A stretch of DNA of 64,000 nucleotides from Micromonospora pallida. GTDB lineage: Bacteria > Actinomycetota > Actinomycetes > Mycobacteriales > Micromonosporaceae. The first letter of the stretch is position 1. Every line of letters begins with the position of its first letter. Below the pieces are notes generated by a model that searched no databases, was not told where the DNA came from, and saw only the letters and a list, made by a program, of their open reading frames with translations. Below, piece by piece: positions 1 to 8,950 of the stretch. The stretch is taken from positions 7,398,501 through 7,462,500 of the forward strand of contig NZ_FMHW01000002.1 of assembly GCF_900090325.1 (NCBI RefSeq), in the 5' to 3' direction. The translations under genes were made by a program, and so were the position numbers.

Positions 1-711
<711 letters not shown>

Positions 712-768
712 CCGCCGGTGACCGGCGCGTCCGGCCGGTCGGGCAGGTCGGGCTGATTCGTACGGTGG

Positions 769-797
769 CCCGGTCGACGGAACTCCCGTCGACCGGG
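769..797 (+). terminator. Hairpin after the S1 protease
   Basis: A perfect 12-bp inverted repeat (769-780 with 786-797) encloses a 5-nt loop, 58 bases after the protease stop. There is no U-tract, which is common for terminators in high-GC actinobacteria. Confidence 0.5.
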
Positions 798-860
798 CTG
801 CCGGTGTGTCCAGAGGGTGATCCGGGCGTCCCTGTGCGAGGGAGTTCCGTCCCAAAAGTC

Positions 861-925
861 CCGTCACTGAAAGTTACATATTCCCATACTTCAATGACTC
901 ATCTAATGTCCCTGCCCAGCGGGGA
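861..925 (+). promoter_or_regulatory. AT-rich upstream region of the A-T-R operon
   Basis: Bases 865-910 are clearly AT-richer than their surroundings and are the only such stretch before the five co-directional genes that start at 995. No -35/-10 pair can be assigned with confidence. I infer that the operon promoter lies here. Confidence 0.35.
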
Positions 926-994
926 GTGATATCGATCACCCGCGATCGATGTCGGTGTCCGGGCCGGCCCGGACACGGGACGTTGGAGGGCGGC

Positions 995-3900
995 ATGAGA
1001 CCCGGTGACACCGGCTCCGCGATACCGGTCCACGCCGCCGACGGCCTCACCTACCGGTACGCCGTGGCCCGCCCGGTGGCCCGTGCTTCCGCCGACCGTG
1101 CCCCCACCGACCACGCCCCCGCCGACCACGCCCCCGCCGGTCGGGTCGCCGACGCGTTGTTGGCCCTCGACCACGCTGCCGTCGACCACGCTGCCGACCA
1201 CGCCGCCCTCGACCACGCGACCGACCACGCGACCGATCCCGCGACCGATCCCGCGACCGATCCCGCGACCGATCCCGTGACCGATCACGCCGCCCTCGAC
1301 CACGCGGCCGATCACGCCGCCGTCGCGCTGCTGGCCGCCGTCGAACTGGTCGACCGGCTCGGCCGGGAACTGCCCGTCCGGGTGCTGACCGGCGCGGAGA
1401 CCCTGGACCTATGCGAGTGGCCGGCAGACCTGTGCCGGCTCCCCGGCGGACCGGCCCGGGCCGCGGTCCGGTCGCTGGCCGCCCGTACGGCGTCGCGCGA
1501 CGATCCCCGGCCCGCCCCGGGGCCATCCGTCGAGGGCGACCGCCCCGGCCCGCTGGTCGTGCTCCTCGACGGTGACGCCCGCACCGACCTGGCCGCCGTA
1601 CCGGTGCTGGTCGGCGCGACGGTGACCGCCGACGGGGTCACCGTCGTGGTCCGCTGCGCCCCCGCCGACCCGTGGTCGGTGAGCGTCCCGGCGGTGGCCG
1701 AGATCTTCGCCGAGGTGTTCGCCGCGCTGTTGGCTGACCCCGGGCTGCCGTCCGGCCGGGCCCCGGCGGTCGGCCCGGCGACCCGGACGCTGGCGCTCGG
1801 CCGGCTGGCCGGGCGACCCGTCGACGACGCACCCTTCCGGGCGATTCCCGCCATGATCGAGGAGCGGGTGGACCGGCACCCGGACCGGCCCGCCGTCTCC
1901 TTCCGGGGCCGGCGGCTCAGCTACCGCCAGCTCGACGAGCTGGCCAACGGCTTCGCCGCCGCGCTCGCCGCCCGGGGCGTGGCCCGTGGTGACGTGGTGC
2001 CCGTCCTGCTCGCCGACGGGCTGGAACTGCCGGTGGCGTACCTGGCGCTGATGAAGCTCGGGGCGGCGTTCGTCCCCTTCGACCCGGGCTGGCCCGCCGA
2101 CCGGCTGCGGGCCGCGCTGGCAGTGGTCCAGCCCCGGCTGGTGGTCACCGGCCCCAGCCGATCCGGCCCGCCGCCCGCACCGGACGGCCTGTCGCTCGCC
2201 CAGGCCGACCCGTCGCCCGACCCCGCCGGCCTGTCGCTCGCCCAGGCCCGCGCGTCGTCCGCCCAGGCCGGCCCGTCGCCCGACCCGGACGCCCTGGTGT
2301 CCGCCCTGGCCGGAGCCGTCGCCGACCCGGTGGCCGGCGGCGTTGCGGGTGGCGTGCCGACGGTGCCGGTACGGCTGGACGCGATCACGCCCACCGTCGT
2401 CCGCCCCGGTGTGCCGGTCGGGCCCGACGACCTGATCTACGGGATCTTCACCTCCGGCACTACCGGCACTCCGAAGTGCGCGATGAACCGGCACGCCGGA
2501 CTCGCCAACCGGTTCCGCTTCATGACCCGCTGGTTCCGGGCCACCGGGGACGAGGTGGTGCTCCAGAACAGCCGGCACACCTTCGACTCCTCGGTGTGGC
2601 AGTTGTTCTGGCCGCTCACCATCGGTGGCCGGGTGGTCGTGCCGGTGCAGGGCGGTTTCCTTGACGTGGCGGCCACCGTCCGCACCATCGCCGACGAGCG
2701 GGTCACGGTGACCGACTTCGTACCGAGCATCCTCGGTCTGCTGGTGGCCATGGTGGACCGGGATCCCGACGTCCGCCGGGCGATCGGCACCCTCCGTCAC
2801 CTGATCGTGGGCGGGGAGGAGATCGATCCGTCCACCGTGCACCGACTCGGCGAGCTGCTGCCGGCCATCGCGGTCACCAACGGGTACGGCCCGACCGAGG
2901 CGTCCATCGGCATGGTCTTCCATCCGGTGACCACCGCCGACGGCGACGCCATCCCGATCGGCCGCCCGATCGACAACTGCTACGCGGCGGTGGTCGACGC
3001 CGAGCTGCGTCCGCTGCCGCCCGGCGCGGTCGGCGAGATCGTCATCGGTGGGGTCTGCCTCGGCGCGGGCTACCTCGGCGCGCCGGCGCGCACCGCCGAG
3101 GTGTTCGTGTCCAACCCGCTGCCGGAGATTCCCGGTTGGCGGCTGTACCGCACCGGCGACCTGGGTCGCCTCGACGCGGACGGGCGGCTGCACTTCGCCG
3201 GCCGCCGGGACTTCCAGCTCAAGGTCAACGGCGTCCGGATCGAGGCCGGTGAGATCGAGACCGCGGCGACCCGGTTCCCCGGGATCCACCAGGCCAAGGT
3301 CATCGTGGCCTGGGACGGCGGCACCCGGTCCCTGGCCCTCTTCGTCGCCGCCGACCGCGAGGTGCCCGGGCCGGCGCTGCGCGAACACCTGCGCCGGCTG
3401 CTGCCCCGGACCAGCGTGCCCCGGCACCTGGTGGTCCTCGACACCCTCCCGCTGACCCGTAACGGCAAGGTGGACCGGCGGGCGTTGCAGGCCCGCCTCG
3501 CCGAGATGCTCCAGGAACAGGCCACCCGGCTCGCCGGCGGTGACGGTGGCGGCTCGCTGCCGGACGCGGTGCTGGCGGTGTTTCGGGCCGTCCTCGGCCA
3601 GCCCGACCTCGATCCCGACACCGACTTCATCGACGCCGGGGGCGACTCGCTCCAGGCCCTCGCGGTCACCACCGCGCTCGCCGGGGAACACGGTGTCCCG
3701 ATCGGCGTCCAGGATCTCTTCGACCACCCCACCCCCAGCCGGTTGGCCGGCCTGCTCGCCCGGCGTCGGCGCGTCCCGGTCGAGCCGGAGGCGGACCTCG
3801 TCGCGCGGGACGCCCGTCTCCCCGTCGACCTGTTGGTCCGCGCTGCCGACCCGCGCCGCGAGATCCGCAGTGTGCTGGTCACCGGGGCCACCGGCTTCGT

Positions 3901-4999
3901 CGGCAGCCGCCTGGTGCACGAACTGCTCACCACCACCGACGTACGGGTGCACTGCCTGACCCGCGCCACGGACGACGCCGACGCCACCGCCCGGGTGGTG
4001 CGCACTCTGGTCGACCGGGGTCTGTGGGCGCCGCACCTGGCCGACCGGCTCGCCGGCTACGCGGCCGACCTGGCCCGGCCCGCCGTCGGACTCGACGAGC
4101 GGACCTGGGCGTACCTGACCGGTGACTGTGACCTGGTGCTGCACGTGGGCGCGCTGGTCAACTTCCTCTTCGACTACCGGGCCCACCGGCTGGCCAACGT
4201 ACGCGGCACCGCAGAACTGCTCCGGCTGGCCATGCAGGACCGGCCGAAGCCGCTGCACCACGTCTCCACCCTCGGCGTCCTCGACACCGAGGCTGCCCGG
4301 CACCGGATGCCGCTGGCCGAGACCTTCGACCCGGCCGCCGCCACCGCGCCGACCAGCGGCTACAGCCGCTCCAAGTGGGTGGCCGAGCGCTACCTGACCG
4401 CCGCCCGCCGCCGGGGCGCGGTGGTCACCCTGCTGCGCCTCGGTGAGGTCATGCCGGCGGGCGACAACGGGACGCCGAACCGGCGGGCTCTCACCCACCT
4501 GCTCCTCGCCGCCTGCCACCGGCTCGGCATGTGGCCCGACGCGCCGGTCCGCTCCGACTGGACCCCGGTCGACTACGCGGCCCGCCGAATCGTCGCCAGC
4601 GTCGCCGACCGGAGCACCTGGGGACGGGCGCTGCACGTGCTGCACCCGCGCAGCGTCGACTTCACCGGGCCGCCGCCCGGTGCCGCCGTACCCCGGGTGA
4701 GCTGCGCCCAGTTCGTCGCCGCGCTGCGCGACGCGGTGACCGACGGCGACCGGGACGCGGCGGCGCTGCTGGCGCTCTTCCCGACCCGGCTCGGCGCGGA
4801 CGAGGAACAGCTCCGGGCGGTCTTCGCCGCGCTGCTCACCGACAACCCCCGACTGTTCCGTCGGGACGAGTGTGCACGGCTGGAACGCCGGCACGGCCTC
4901 ACCGACGGGGACCTCGGCCCGTCGGTCGACGCGTACCGGAGATGGCTGACCGGGCAGGACCGGACCGGCGGGGAACTGACCCCGTTGCCAGCAGCGTGA
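995..4999 (+). CDS. NRPS-like adenylation-thiolation-thioester reductase protein
   Basis: This 1334-residue protein should activate one carboxylic acid with ATP, load it on its own phosphopantetheine arm and release it reductively as an aldehyde or alcohol. The adenylation domain (about 283-850) has TSGTTGTPK (near 485), GYGPTE (near 629), YRTGDLG and the NGKVD lysine (near 823). The carrier domain has GGDSLQ with the serine near 884. The reductase domain (about 955-1330) starts with TGATGFVG and has the YSRSK Tyr/Lys pair near 1123. There is no condensation domain; residues about 100-280 may be a remnant. The start at 995 is chosen because GGAGGG sits 4 bases upstream; a GTG at 926 is in frame but lacks a spaced ribosome site. 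The N-terminus is a low-complexity Asp/His/Ala repeat, and residues about 398-465 are another low-complexity insertion inside the A domain. Substrate not predictable by eye. Confidence 0.92.
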   Translation: MRPGDTGSAIPVHAADGLTYRYAVARPVARASADRAPTDHAPADHAPAGRVADALLALDHAAVDHAADHAALDHATDHATDPATDPATDPATDPVTDHAALDHAADHAAVALLAAVELVDRLGRELPVRVLTGAETLDLCEWPADLCRLPGGPARAAVRSLAARTASRDDPRPAPGPSVEGDRPGPLVVLLDGDARTDLAAVPVLVGATVTADGVTVVVRCAPADPWSVSVPAVAEIFAEVFAALLADPGLPSGRAPAVGPATRTLALGRLAGRPVDDAPFRAIPAMIEERVDRHPDRPAVSFRGRRLSYRQLDELANGFAAALAARGVARGDVVPVLLADGLELPVAYLALMKLGAAFVPFDPGWPADRLRAALAVVQPRLVVTGPSRSGPPPAPDGLSLAQADPSPDPAGLSLAQARASSAQAGPSPDPDALVSALAGAVADPVAGGVAGGVPTVPVRLDAITPTVVRPGVPVGPDDLIYGIFTSGTTGTPKCAMNRHAGLANRFRFMTRWFRATGDEVVLQNSRHTFDSSVWQLFWPLTIGGRVVVPVQGGFLDVAATVRTIADERVTVTDFVPSILGLLVAMVDRDPDVRRAIGTLRHLIVGGEEIDPSTVHRLGELLPAIAVTNGYGPTEASIGMVFHPVTTADGDAIPIGRPIDNCYAAVVDAELRPLPPGAVGEIVIGGVCLGAGYLGAPARTAEVFVSNPLPEIPGWRLYRTGDLGRLDADGRLHFAGRRDFQLKVNGVRIEAGEIETAATRFPGIHQAKVIVAWDGGTRSLALFVAADREVPGPALREHLRRLLPRTSVPRHLVVLDTLPLTRNGKVDRRALQARLAEMLQEQATRLAGGDGGGSLPDAVLAVFRAVLGQPDLDPDTDFIDAGGDSLQALAVTTALAGEHGVPIGVQDLFDHPTPSRLAGLLARRRRVPVEPEADLVARDARLPVDLLVRAADPRREIRSVLVTGATGFVGSRLVHELLTTTDVRVHCLTRATDDADATARVVRTLVDRGLWAPHLADRLAGYAADLARPAVGLDERTWAYLTGDCDLVLHVGALVNFLFDYRAHRLANVRGTAELLRLAMQDRPKPLHHVSTLGVLDTEAARHRMPLAETFDPAAATAPTSGYSRSKWVAERYLTAARRRGAVVTLLRLGEVMPAGDNGTPNRRALTHLLLAACHRLGMWPDAPVRSDWTPVDYAARRIVASVADRSTWGRALHVLHPRSVDFTGPPPGAAVPRVSCAQFVAALRDAVTDGDRDAAALLALFPTRLGADEEQLRAVFAALLTDNPRLFRRDECARLERRHGLTDGDLGPSVDAYRRWLTGQDRTGGELTPLPAA
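1217..1288 (+). repeat. Six tandem 12-bp units inside the A-T-R gene
   Basis: Units begin at 1217, 1229, 1241, 1253, 1265 and 1277; the middle four are identical (gcgaccgatccc). They encode four-residue repeats of the ATDP type within a longer Asp/His/Ala-rich region (about 1090-1325). The 12-bp unit keeps the frame, so copy number can change without breaking the gene. Confidence 0.9.
2186..2284 (+). repeat. 42-bp-period duplication inside the adenylation domain
   Basis: A 21-bp identical block at 2186-2206 recurs at 2228-2248, giving GLSLAQA twice, and a related block from 2199 recurs from 2261. The result is a Pro/Ser/Ala-rich linker inside the A domain between the early core motifs and the TSGTTG loop. 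In-frame expansion of a surface loop is the simplest explanation. Confidence 0.8.
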
Positions 5000-5015
5000 C
5001 GAAAGGGACATGCGC

Positions 5016-5999
5016 ATGCGCTATCGCAGGTTGGGTCGCCTCGGCTGGGAGGTCAGCGAGGTCGGGTACGGGATGTGGGGCATCGGCGGCGGTCCCGGCG
5101 GCTTCACCGGCTGGGACTACGACGTTGCCCCCCGGTGCCTGGACGAGGCGGTGGAGCAGGGCTGCAACTTCTTCGACACCGCCTGGGTGTACGGCCGGGG
5201 CGTCAGCGAACGTCTCCTCGGCGACCTGCTGCGCCGCCACCCCGACCGGCGGCTCCACGTGGCCACCAAGATCCCGCCGAAGAACCGGGAGTGGCCGCCC
5301 GGCCCACAGGACACCCTGGACGACGTCTTCCCGGCCGACCACATCCGCGAGTACGCCCGGCACAGCCTGGACAACCTGGGCGTGGAGCGGATCGACCTGC
5401 TGCAGTTCCACGTCTGGGAGGACCGCTGGGCCGCCGACGGACGCTGGCAGGAGACGATCGCCGACCTCAAGCGGGAGGGACTGGTCGACGGGGTGGGCAT
5501 CAGCGTCAATCGCTGGGAGCCGACCAACTGCCTGGCCGCCCTGGACACCGGCCTGATCGACGTCGTCCAGGTCATCTACAACATCTTCGACCAGGCCCCC
5601 GAGGACGAGCTGTTCCACCGGGCGCGGCGCGACGACATCGGCATCATCGCCCGGGTCCCGTTCGACGAGGGCACCCTCACCGGCACCCTCACCGCCGAAA
5701 CCACCTGGCCGCCGGAGGACTGGCGCAACACCTACTTCGGACCGGAGAACCTGCTGCCCAGCGTGGCCCGCGCGGAGAAGCTCGCCGCCGACGTGCCGCC
5801 CGGGACGACCATGCCGGAGCTGGCGCTCCGCTTCATCCTGCACCACCCGGCGGTGAGCACGGTGATCCCCGGCATGCGCCGGCCGGAGCACGTCCGGGCC
5901 AACCTGGCGGTCAGCGACGGCCAGCCGCTCGATGCGGACCTGCTGGCCCGGCTCCGCGCCCACCGCTGGGACCGCCAACCGACGTGGTGGTCGCAGTGA
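5016..5999 (+). CDS. Aldo/keto reductase
   Basis: A single-domain NAD(P)H-dependent aldo/keto reductase of 327 residues, starting with the typical YRRLGRLGWEVSEVGYG strand. The tetrad is visible: Asp in FFDTA, Tyr in WVYGRG, Lys in VATKIP and His in LQFHVW. It follows the A-T-R gene by 16 bases and probably reduces the aldehyde that the reductase domain releases, or a later carbonyl. An ATG at 5010 is also in frame, but the AAAGGG ribosome site at 5002-5007 is far better spaced from 5016. Otherwise the length and motifs are normal for the family. Confidence 0.9.
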   Translation: MRYRRLGRLGWEVSEVGYGMWGIGGGPGGFTGWDYDVAPRCLDEAVEQGCNFFDTAWVYGRGVSERLLGDLLRRHPDRRLHVATKIPPKNREWPPGPQDTLDDVFPADHIREYARHSLDNLGVERIDLLQFHVWEDRWAADGRWQETIADLKREGLVDGVGISVNRWEPTNCLAALDTGLIDVVQVIYNIFDQAPEDELFHRARRDDIGIIARVPFDEGTLTGTLTAETTWPPEDWRNTYFGPENLLPSVARAEKLAADVPPGTTMPELALRFILHHPAVSTVIPGMRRPEHVRANLAVSDGQPLDADLLARLRAHRWDRQPTWWSQ

Positions 6000-6132
6000 G
6001 CCCGGCGACCCCGGGGCGGCCGGGAGGCTGCGCGCCGCCGCCCGGTGTGCCCGTCCGGACCGGCCCGCGCCGCCCGGCCGCGCCCACTCCACCCACCCGC
6101 CCCGCCCGACGGCTCGCGCCGGTGGGGGCGGT

Positions 6133-6870
6133 ATGGCGCTGATCGCCATGTGGGCGCATCCCCGGGCGGTCTCCACCGCCTTCCTGCGGATGATGATCGC
6201 CCGGGGCGACGTCACGGTGGTGCACGAACCCCTGGTGACCCTGGTGGACACCGGCCGGGTCGAGTTGCCCGCCGCTGACGGGGGCACGGTGACGGTCACC
6301 AGCCCCGACGAGGTCACCGCACACCTGCTCGAGCTGGGCCGGGACCGCCCGGTCTTCGTCAAGGACACCCTCGAGTACCGGTACGCGCACCTCTTCGACG
6401 CCCCGGAGCGGATCGCCGACGTCACGCACACCTTCCTGGTGCGTCACCCGGCCCGGACGATCAGCTCGCACTACGCGATCAAACCCACGGTGGCCTGCCA
6501 CGAGATCGGCTACGAGCACCAGTGGGAGCTGTTCGAGCTGGTCCGGGCGACCGCGCACCGGCCGCCGGTGGTGCTCTCGGCCGAGGCGCTGCTGGGCGAC
6601 CCGTCCCGGGCGGTGGCGGCCTGGTGCGCGGCGGTCGACCTGCCGTACCGGCCGGAGGCGTTGACCTGGGCCCCCGGGGACCGTACGGAGTGGGCCCGTA
6701 CCCGCGTCTGGCACCTGGACGTCGAACGCACCTCCGGCTTCCAGCCGGTGGCGAAGGACTTCCCGACGACGGTGGCGAACAACGCCACCCTGCGCGCGTA
6801 CTACGACCACCACCACCCCTTCTACCAGCGCCTCATCCAGCACGCCATCCCGGTCGAGGAGCCGTCATGA
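6133..6870 (+). CDS. Sulfotransferase-like protein
   Basis: A 245-residue protein with the two nucleotide-binding signatures of PAPS sulfotransferases: a P-loop-like AHPRAVSTAF segment at residues 8-17 and a later LVRHPARTISSHY segment resembling the 3'-phosphate motif. It would transfer a sulfo group to a small hydroxylated substrate, perhaps the product of the A-T-R/reductase pair. The ATG at 6133 follows a G-rich stretch and sits where the homologous fold begins; longer in-frame starts exist upstream but add a Pro/Arg-rich segment unlike the family. Its TGA overlaps the ATG of the capsid-like gene (ATGA), so the two are translationally coupled. Which substrate is sulfated, or whether the enzyme is active, cannot be told. 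Confidence 0.75.
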   Translation: MALIAMWAHPRAVSTAFLRMMIARGDVTVVHEPLVTLVDTGRVELPAADGGTVTVTSPDEVTAHLLELGRDRPVFVKDTLEYRYAHLFDAPERIADVTHTFLVRHPARTISSHYAIKPTVACHEIGYEHQWELFELVRATAHRPPVVLSAEALLGDPSRAVAAWCAAVDLPYRPEALTWAPGDRTEWARTRVWHLDVERTSGFQPVAKDFPTTVANNATLRAYYDHHHPFYQRLIQHAIPVEEPS

Positions 6871-7712
6871 CCAGTGTCAGCGCGTCGCCCGTCACCCGAT
6901 CGCCCGGCGAGGAGTTCGCGGCGGCTTACGCCGCTGACCCGGCCGGTGCCGTGGTCCGCTTCGACTTCACCATCACCGACGCCTTCCAGCCCACCAAGGA
7001 ACGACCCCGGGTCACCGTCCGCAACCTGTTCCGGAAGCGGTCGGTCGGGACGGAGCCGGTCCGGTTCTGGTGCGAGGGCCGGCCGGACGCCAGCGAGGCG
7101 GCGACGGTGCACGAGTCGGACCTGCGTCGGGAGGCCGCCTTCCGGTTCGGCATGGCCGAGGCCGGCGTGCACCCGATCCGGGCCTGGGTGCAGATCCCCG
7201 AGGAACTGGCGAAGGACCCGGAGGGGCTGGCGGTCTTCGTCGACTACCGGCTGCTGGTCCGGCTCGCCACCGCCGAGAACCAGGCGCTCACCATCGGCGA
7301 GCACGGGCTGCTCCGGCACCCGGAGATCGCGAAGTTGCCGTACCGGCACGACTACCTCACCGGACTGCTGGCCGCCTGCGACGAGATCGAGCAGACCGGG
7401 GCCACCCCGCACGCGATGATCGTCAATCCCCGGGACTACTACACCCACCTACTCGGCCGGGGCGGCCTGCTCGACGACCTGGCCCGCAACGGCGTCCAGA
7501 TCTCCCGTACCCGGATGGTGGCGCCGGGGGAGGCGGTGGTGGGGGACTTCGCGATGGCCGCCCGGCTGCTCGACGCGGGGCGCTCGGCGATCCGGATCGC
7601 CATACCGCCGCCCGGCACCTTCGCCACCGACGGCCCGGCGGTCTGCGCGGAGATCCACGAAGGACTCGCCATCCACCTGCCGACCCACTTCTTCCACGTC
7701 GTCCCCGCCTAG
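6867..7712 (+). CDS. Encapsulin-like HK97-fold shell protein in a biosynthetic operon
   Basis: The 281-residue protein reads like a phage HK97 major capsid or encapsulin subunit. It has an Arg-rich N-terminal part, a segment with AWVQIPEEL and VFVDYRLLVRLATAEN, the central spine helix with HDYLTGLLAACDEIE, then a P-A domain with MIVNPRDYY, AVVGDFAMAARLL and a C-terminal EIHEGLAIHLPTHFFHV, which parallels the 'GLAV-P-AF' ending of many capsids. No portal, terminase, protease or tail genes are nearby, so it is not a prophage. It overlaps the sulfotransferase gene by 4 bases and is followed 14 bases later by an exporter. The best match is the Family 3 ('natural product') encapsulin idea: a nanocompartment around one or more pathway enzymes. 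The fold call is from pattern, not from a search; the encapsulin function is inferred from context. Confidence 0.72.
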   Translation: MTSVSASPVTRSPGEEFAAAYAADPAGAVVRFDFTITDAFQPTKERPRVTVRNLFRKRSVGTEPVRFWCEGRPDASEAATVHESDLRREAAFRFGMAEAGVHPIRAWVQIPEELAKDPEGLAVFVDYRLLVRLATAENQALTIGEHGLLRHPEIAKLPYRHDYLTGLLAACDEIEQTGATPHAMIVNPRDYYTHLLGRGGLLDDLARNGVQISRTRMVAPGEAVVGDFAMAARLLDAGRSAIRIAIPPPGTFATDGPAVCAEIHEGLAIHLPTHFFHVVPA

Positions 7713-7726
7713 GAGAGGCCCGCCCG

Positions 7727-8899
7727 ATGACCGCGACCGCGCCCGGCGGCACCCTGACCTTCTACCGCCCCTACCTGCCGCTCTTCGGGGCGATCTTCTG
7801 CTGCCTGCTCGGGGTGGGCGCGTCCCTGGCGGTGCTGCCCTTCCTCGTCCTCGACGAACTGGGCGGCACCCGGTTCGAGGTGGGCGTGGTGGTCGCGGCC
7901 ATCGCGGTCGCCGCGGTGATCGCCCGGCCGATCGCCGGCCGCCTCGGCGACCGGCACGGCTACCGGACGGTGATGCTCGCCGGGGCGGCCTTCTGCGGCC
8001 TCGCCGGACTCGGCTACCTGGTCGCCGGGAACGTGCCGGGGCTGATCGCGGTCCGGATCGTGCACGGTGTCGGGGAGGGCGCGGTCTACACCGCCGGGGC
8101 GGCCTGGCTGGTGGCGCTCGCGCCGGCCGAGCGGCGCGGCCGGATCGTCGGGCTCTACGGCATCCACATGTGGGCCGGGATCACCCTCGGCGCGCTGCTC
8201 GGCACGGTCCTGCTCCGCGCCGCCGGCGGGTACCCGGCGGTGTGGGTCTTCGCGGTGCTGACCGCGGCGGCCGGGCTGGCGCTGGTCGCCGGTCGGCCCC
8301 GACCGGACCAGGCCCCGGCTGTCGGTCGGGCCGGGTTCCTGCCGCGCAGCGCGATCGCGCCGGGCGTCGCGCTCTCGCTCGCCGGTCTCGGGTACGCCGG
8401 CCTCGCCGCCTTCGCCGCGCTGCACCTGGCGGACCGGGGCGTGGAGAACGGCATCGCCGCGTTCAACGCCTTCGGCGTCACCTACGTCGGCGTACGGCTG
8501 TTCGCCGGTGGCCTGCCGGACCGGCTCGGTGCCGGCCGGGTGGCGCTCTGGTCCGCGCTGGTGGAGGCGGTCGGGCTGCTGCTGGTGGCGGTGGCGGAGA
8601 ACCTGTGGGTGGCGATCGTCGGCGGGCTGGTCATCGGGGCCGGGCTCTCGCTGCTCTTCCCGGCACTGGCCCTGCTGGTGATCAACCGGACGGACCCGGC
8701 GCACCAGGGCGCGGCGCTCGGGGCGTTCACCTCGTTCTGGGACATCGGCCTGGTGGCCGGCGGGCCGCTCGCCGGTCTGGTCGCCAGCGCCGCCGGCTAC
8801 CCCGCGGTCTTCTGGGCCACCCTGGCGGCGGCCCTCCTCTCCGCCCTTCTCTCCGCCTCCCCCCTCTCCCGCATCCCGCCGCCTGCTGCGTCGCGTTGA
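7727..8899 (+). CDS. MFS drug/metabolite exporter
   Basis: A 390-residue membrane protein with about 12 hydrophobic segments. The loop between segments 2 and 3 carries GRLGDRHGYR, the hallmark of the major facilitator superfamily, repeated in weaker form as GGLPDRLGAGR in the second half. Such transporters exchange protons for small molecules. It is the last gene of the capsid-containing operon, with GGAGAGG 8 bases before its ATG, and probably exports the product. A strong hairpin at 8911-8939 ends the operon. Confidence 0.9.
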   Translation: MTATAPGGTLTFYRPYLPLFGAIFCCLLGVGASLAVLPFLVLDELGGTRFEVGVVVAAIAVAAVIARPIAGRLGDRHGYRTVMLAGAAFCGLAGLGYLVAGNVPGLIAVRIVHGVGEGAVYTAGAAWLVALAPAERRGRIVGLYGIHMWAGITLGALLGTVLLRAAGGYPAVWVFAVLTAAAGLALVAGRPRPDQAPAVGRAGFLPRSAIAPGVALSLAGLGYAGLAAFAALHLADRGVENGIAAFNAFGVTYVGVRLFAGGLPDRLGAGRVALWSALVEAVGLLLVAVAENLWVAIVGGLVIGAGLSLLFPALALLVINRTDPAHQGAALGAFTSFWDIGLVAGGPLAGLVASAAGYPAVFWATLAAALLSALLSASPLSRIPPPAASR

Positions 8900-8910
8900 C
8901 CGGGGGGTTT

Positions 8911-8939
8911 GCGGCACCGTCCGGGCCGGACGGTGCCGC
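8911..8939. terminator. Bidirectional terminator between MFS and FAD oxidase genes
   Basis: A perfect 12-bp stem (8911-8922 with 8928-8939) with a 5-nt loop lies between convergent genes and is flanked by GGGGTTT and AACCCC, which extend the pairing. It can serve both strands. Confidence 0.75.
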
Positions 8940-8950
8940 GAACCCCTTGA

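Noticed and set aside
1217..1288. Regular short repeats resembling a CRISPR array
   Set aside because: Units are 12 bp without spacers, lie inside a coding frame and encode four-residue repeats; no cas genes are near.
1409..5017. Very long minus-strand reading frame opposite the A-T-R gene
   Set aside because: High-GC coding sequence leaves long empty frames on the opposite strand; the translation is Gly/Arg/Val/Gln-rich without domains, while the plus strand has all A-T-R motifs.
6867..7712. Capsid-like gene taken as a sign of a prophage
   Set aside because: There are no terminase, portal, protease, tail or integrase genes around it, and it overlaps a biosynthetic gene.
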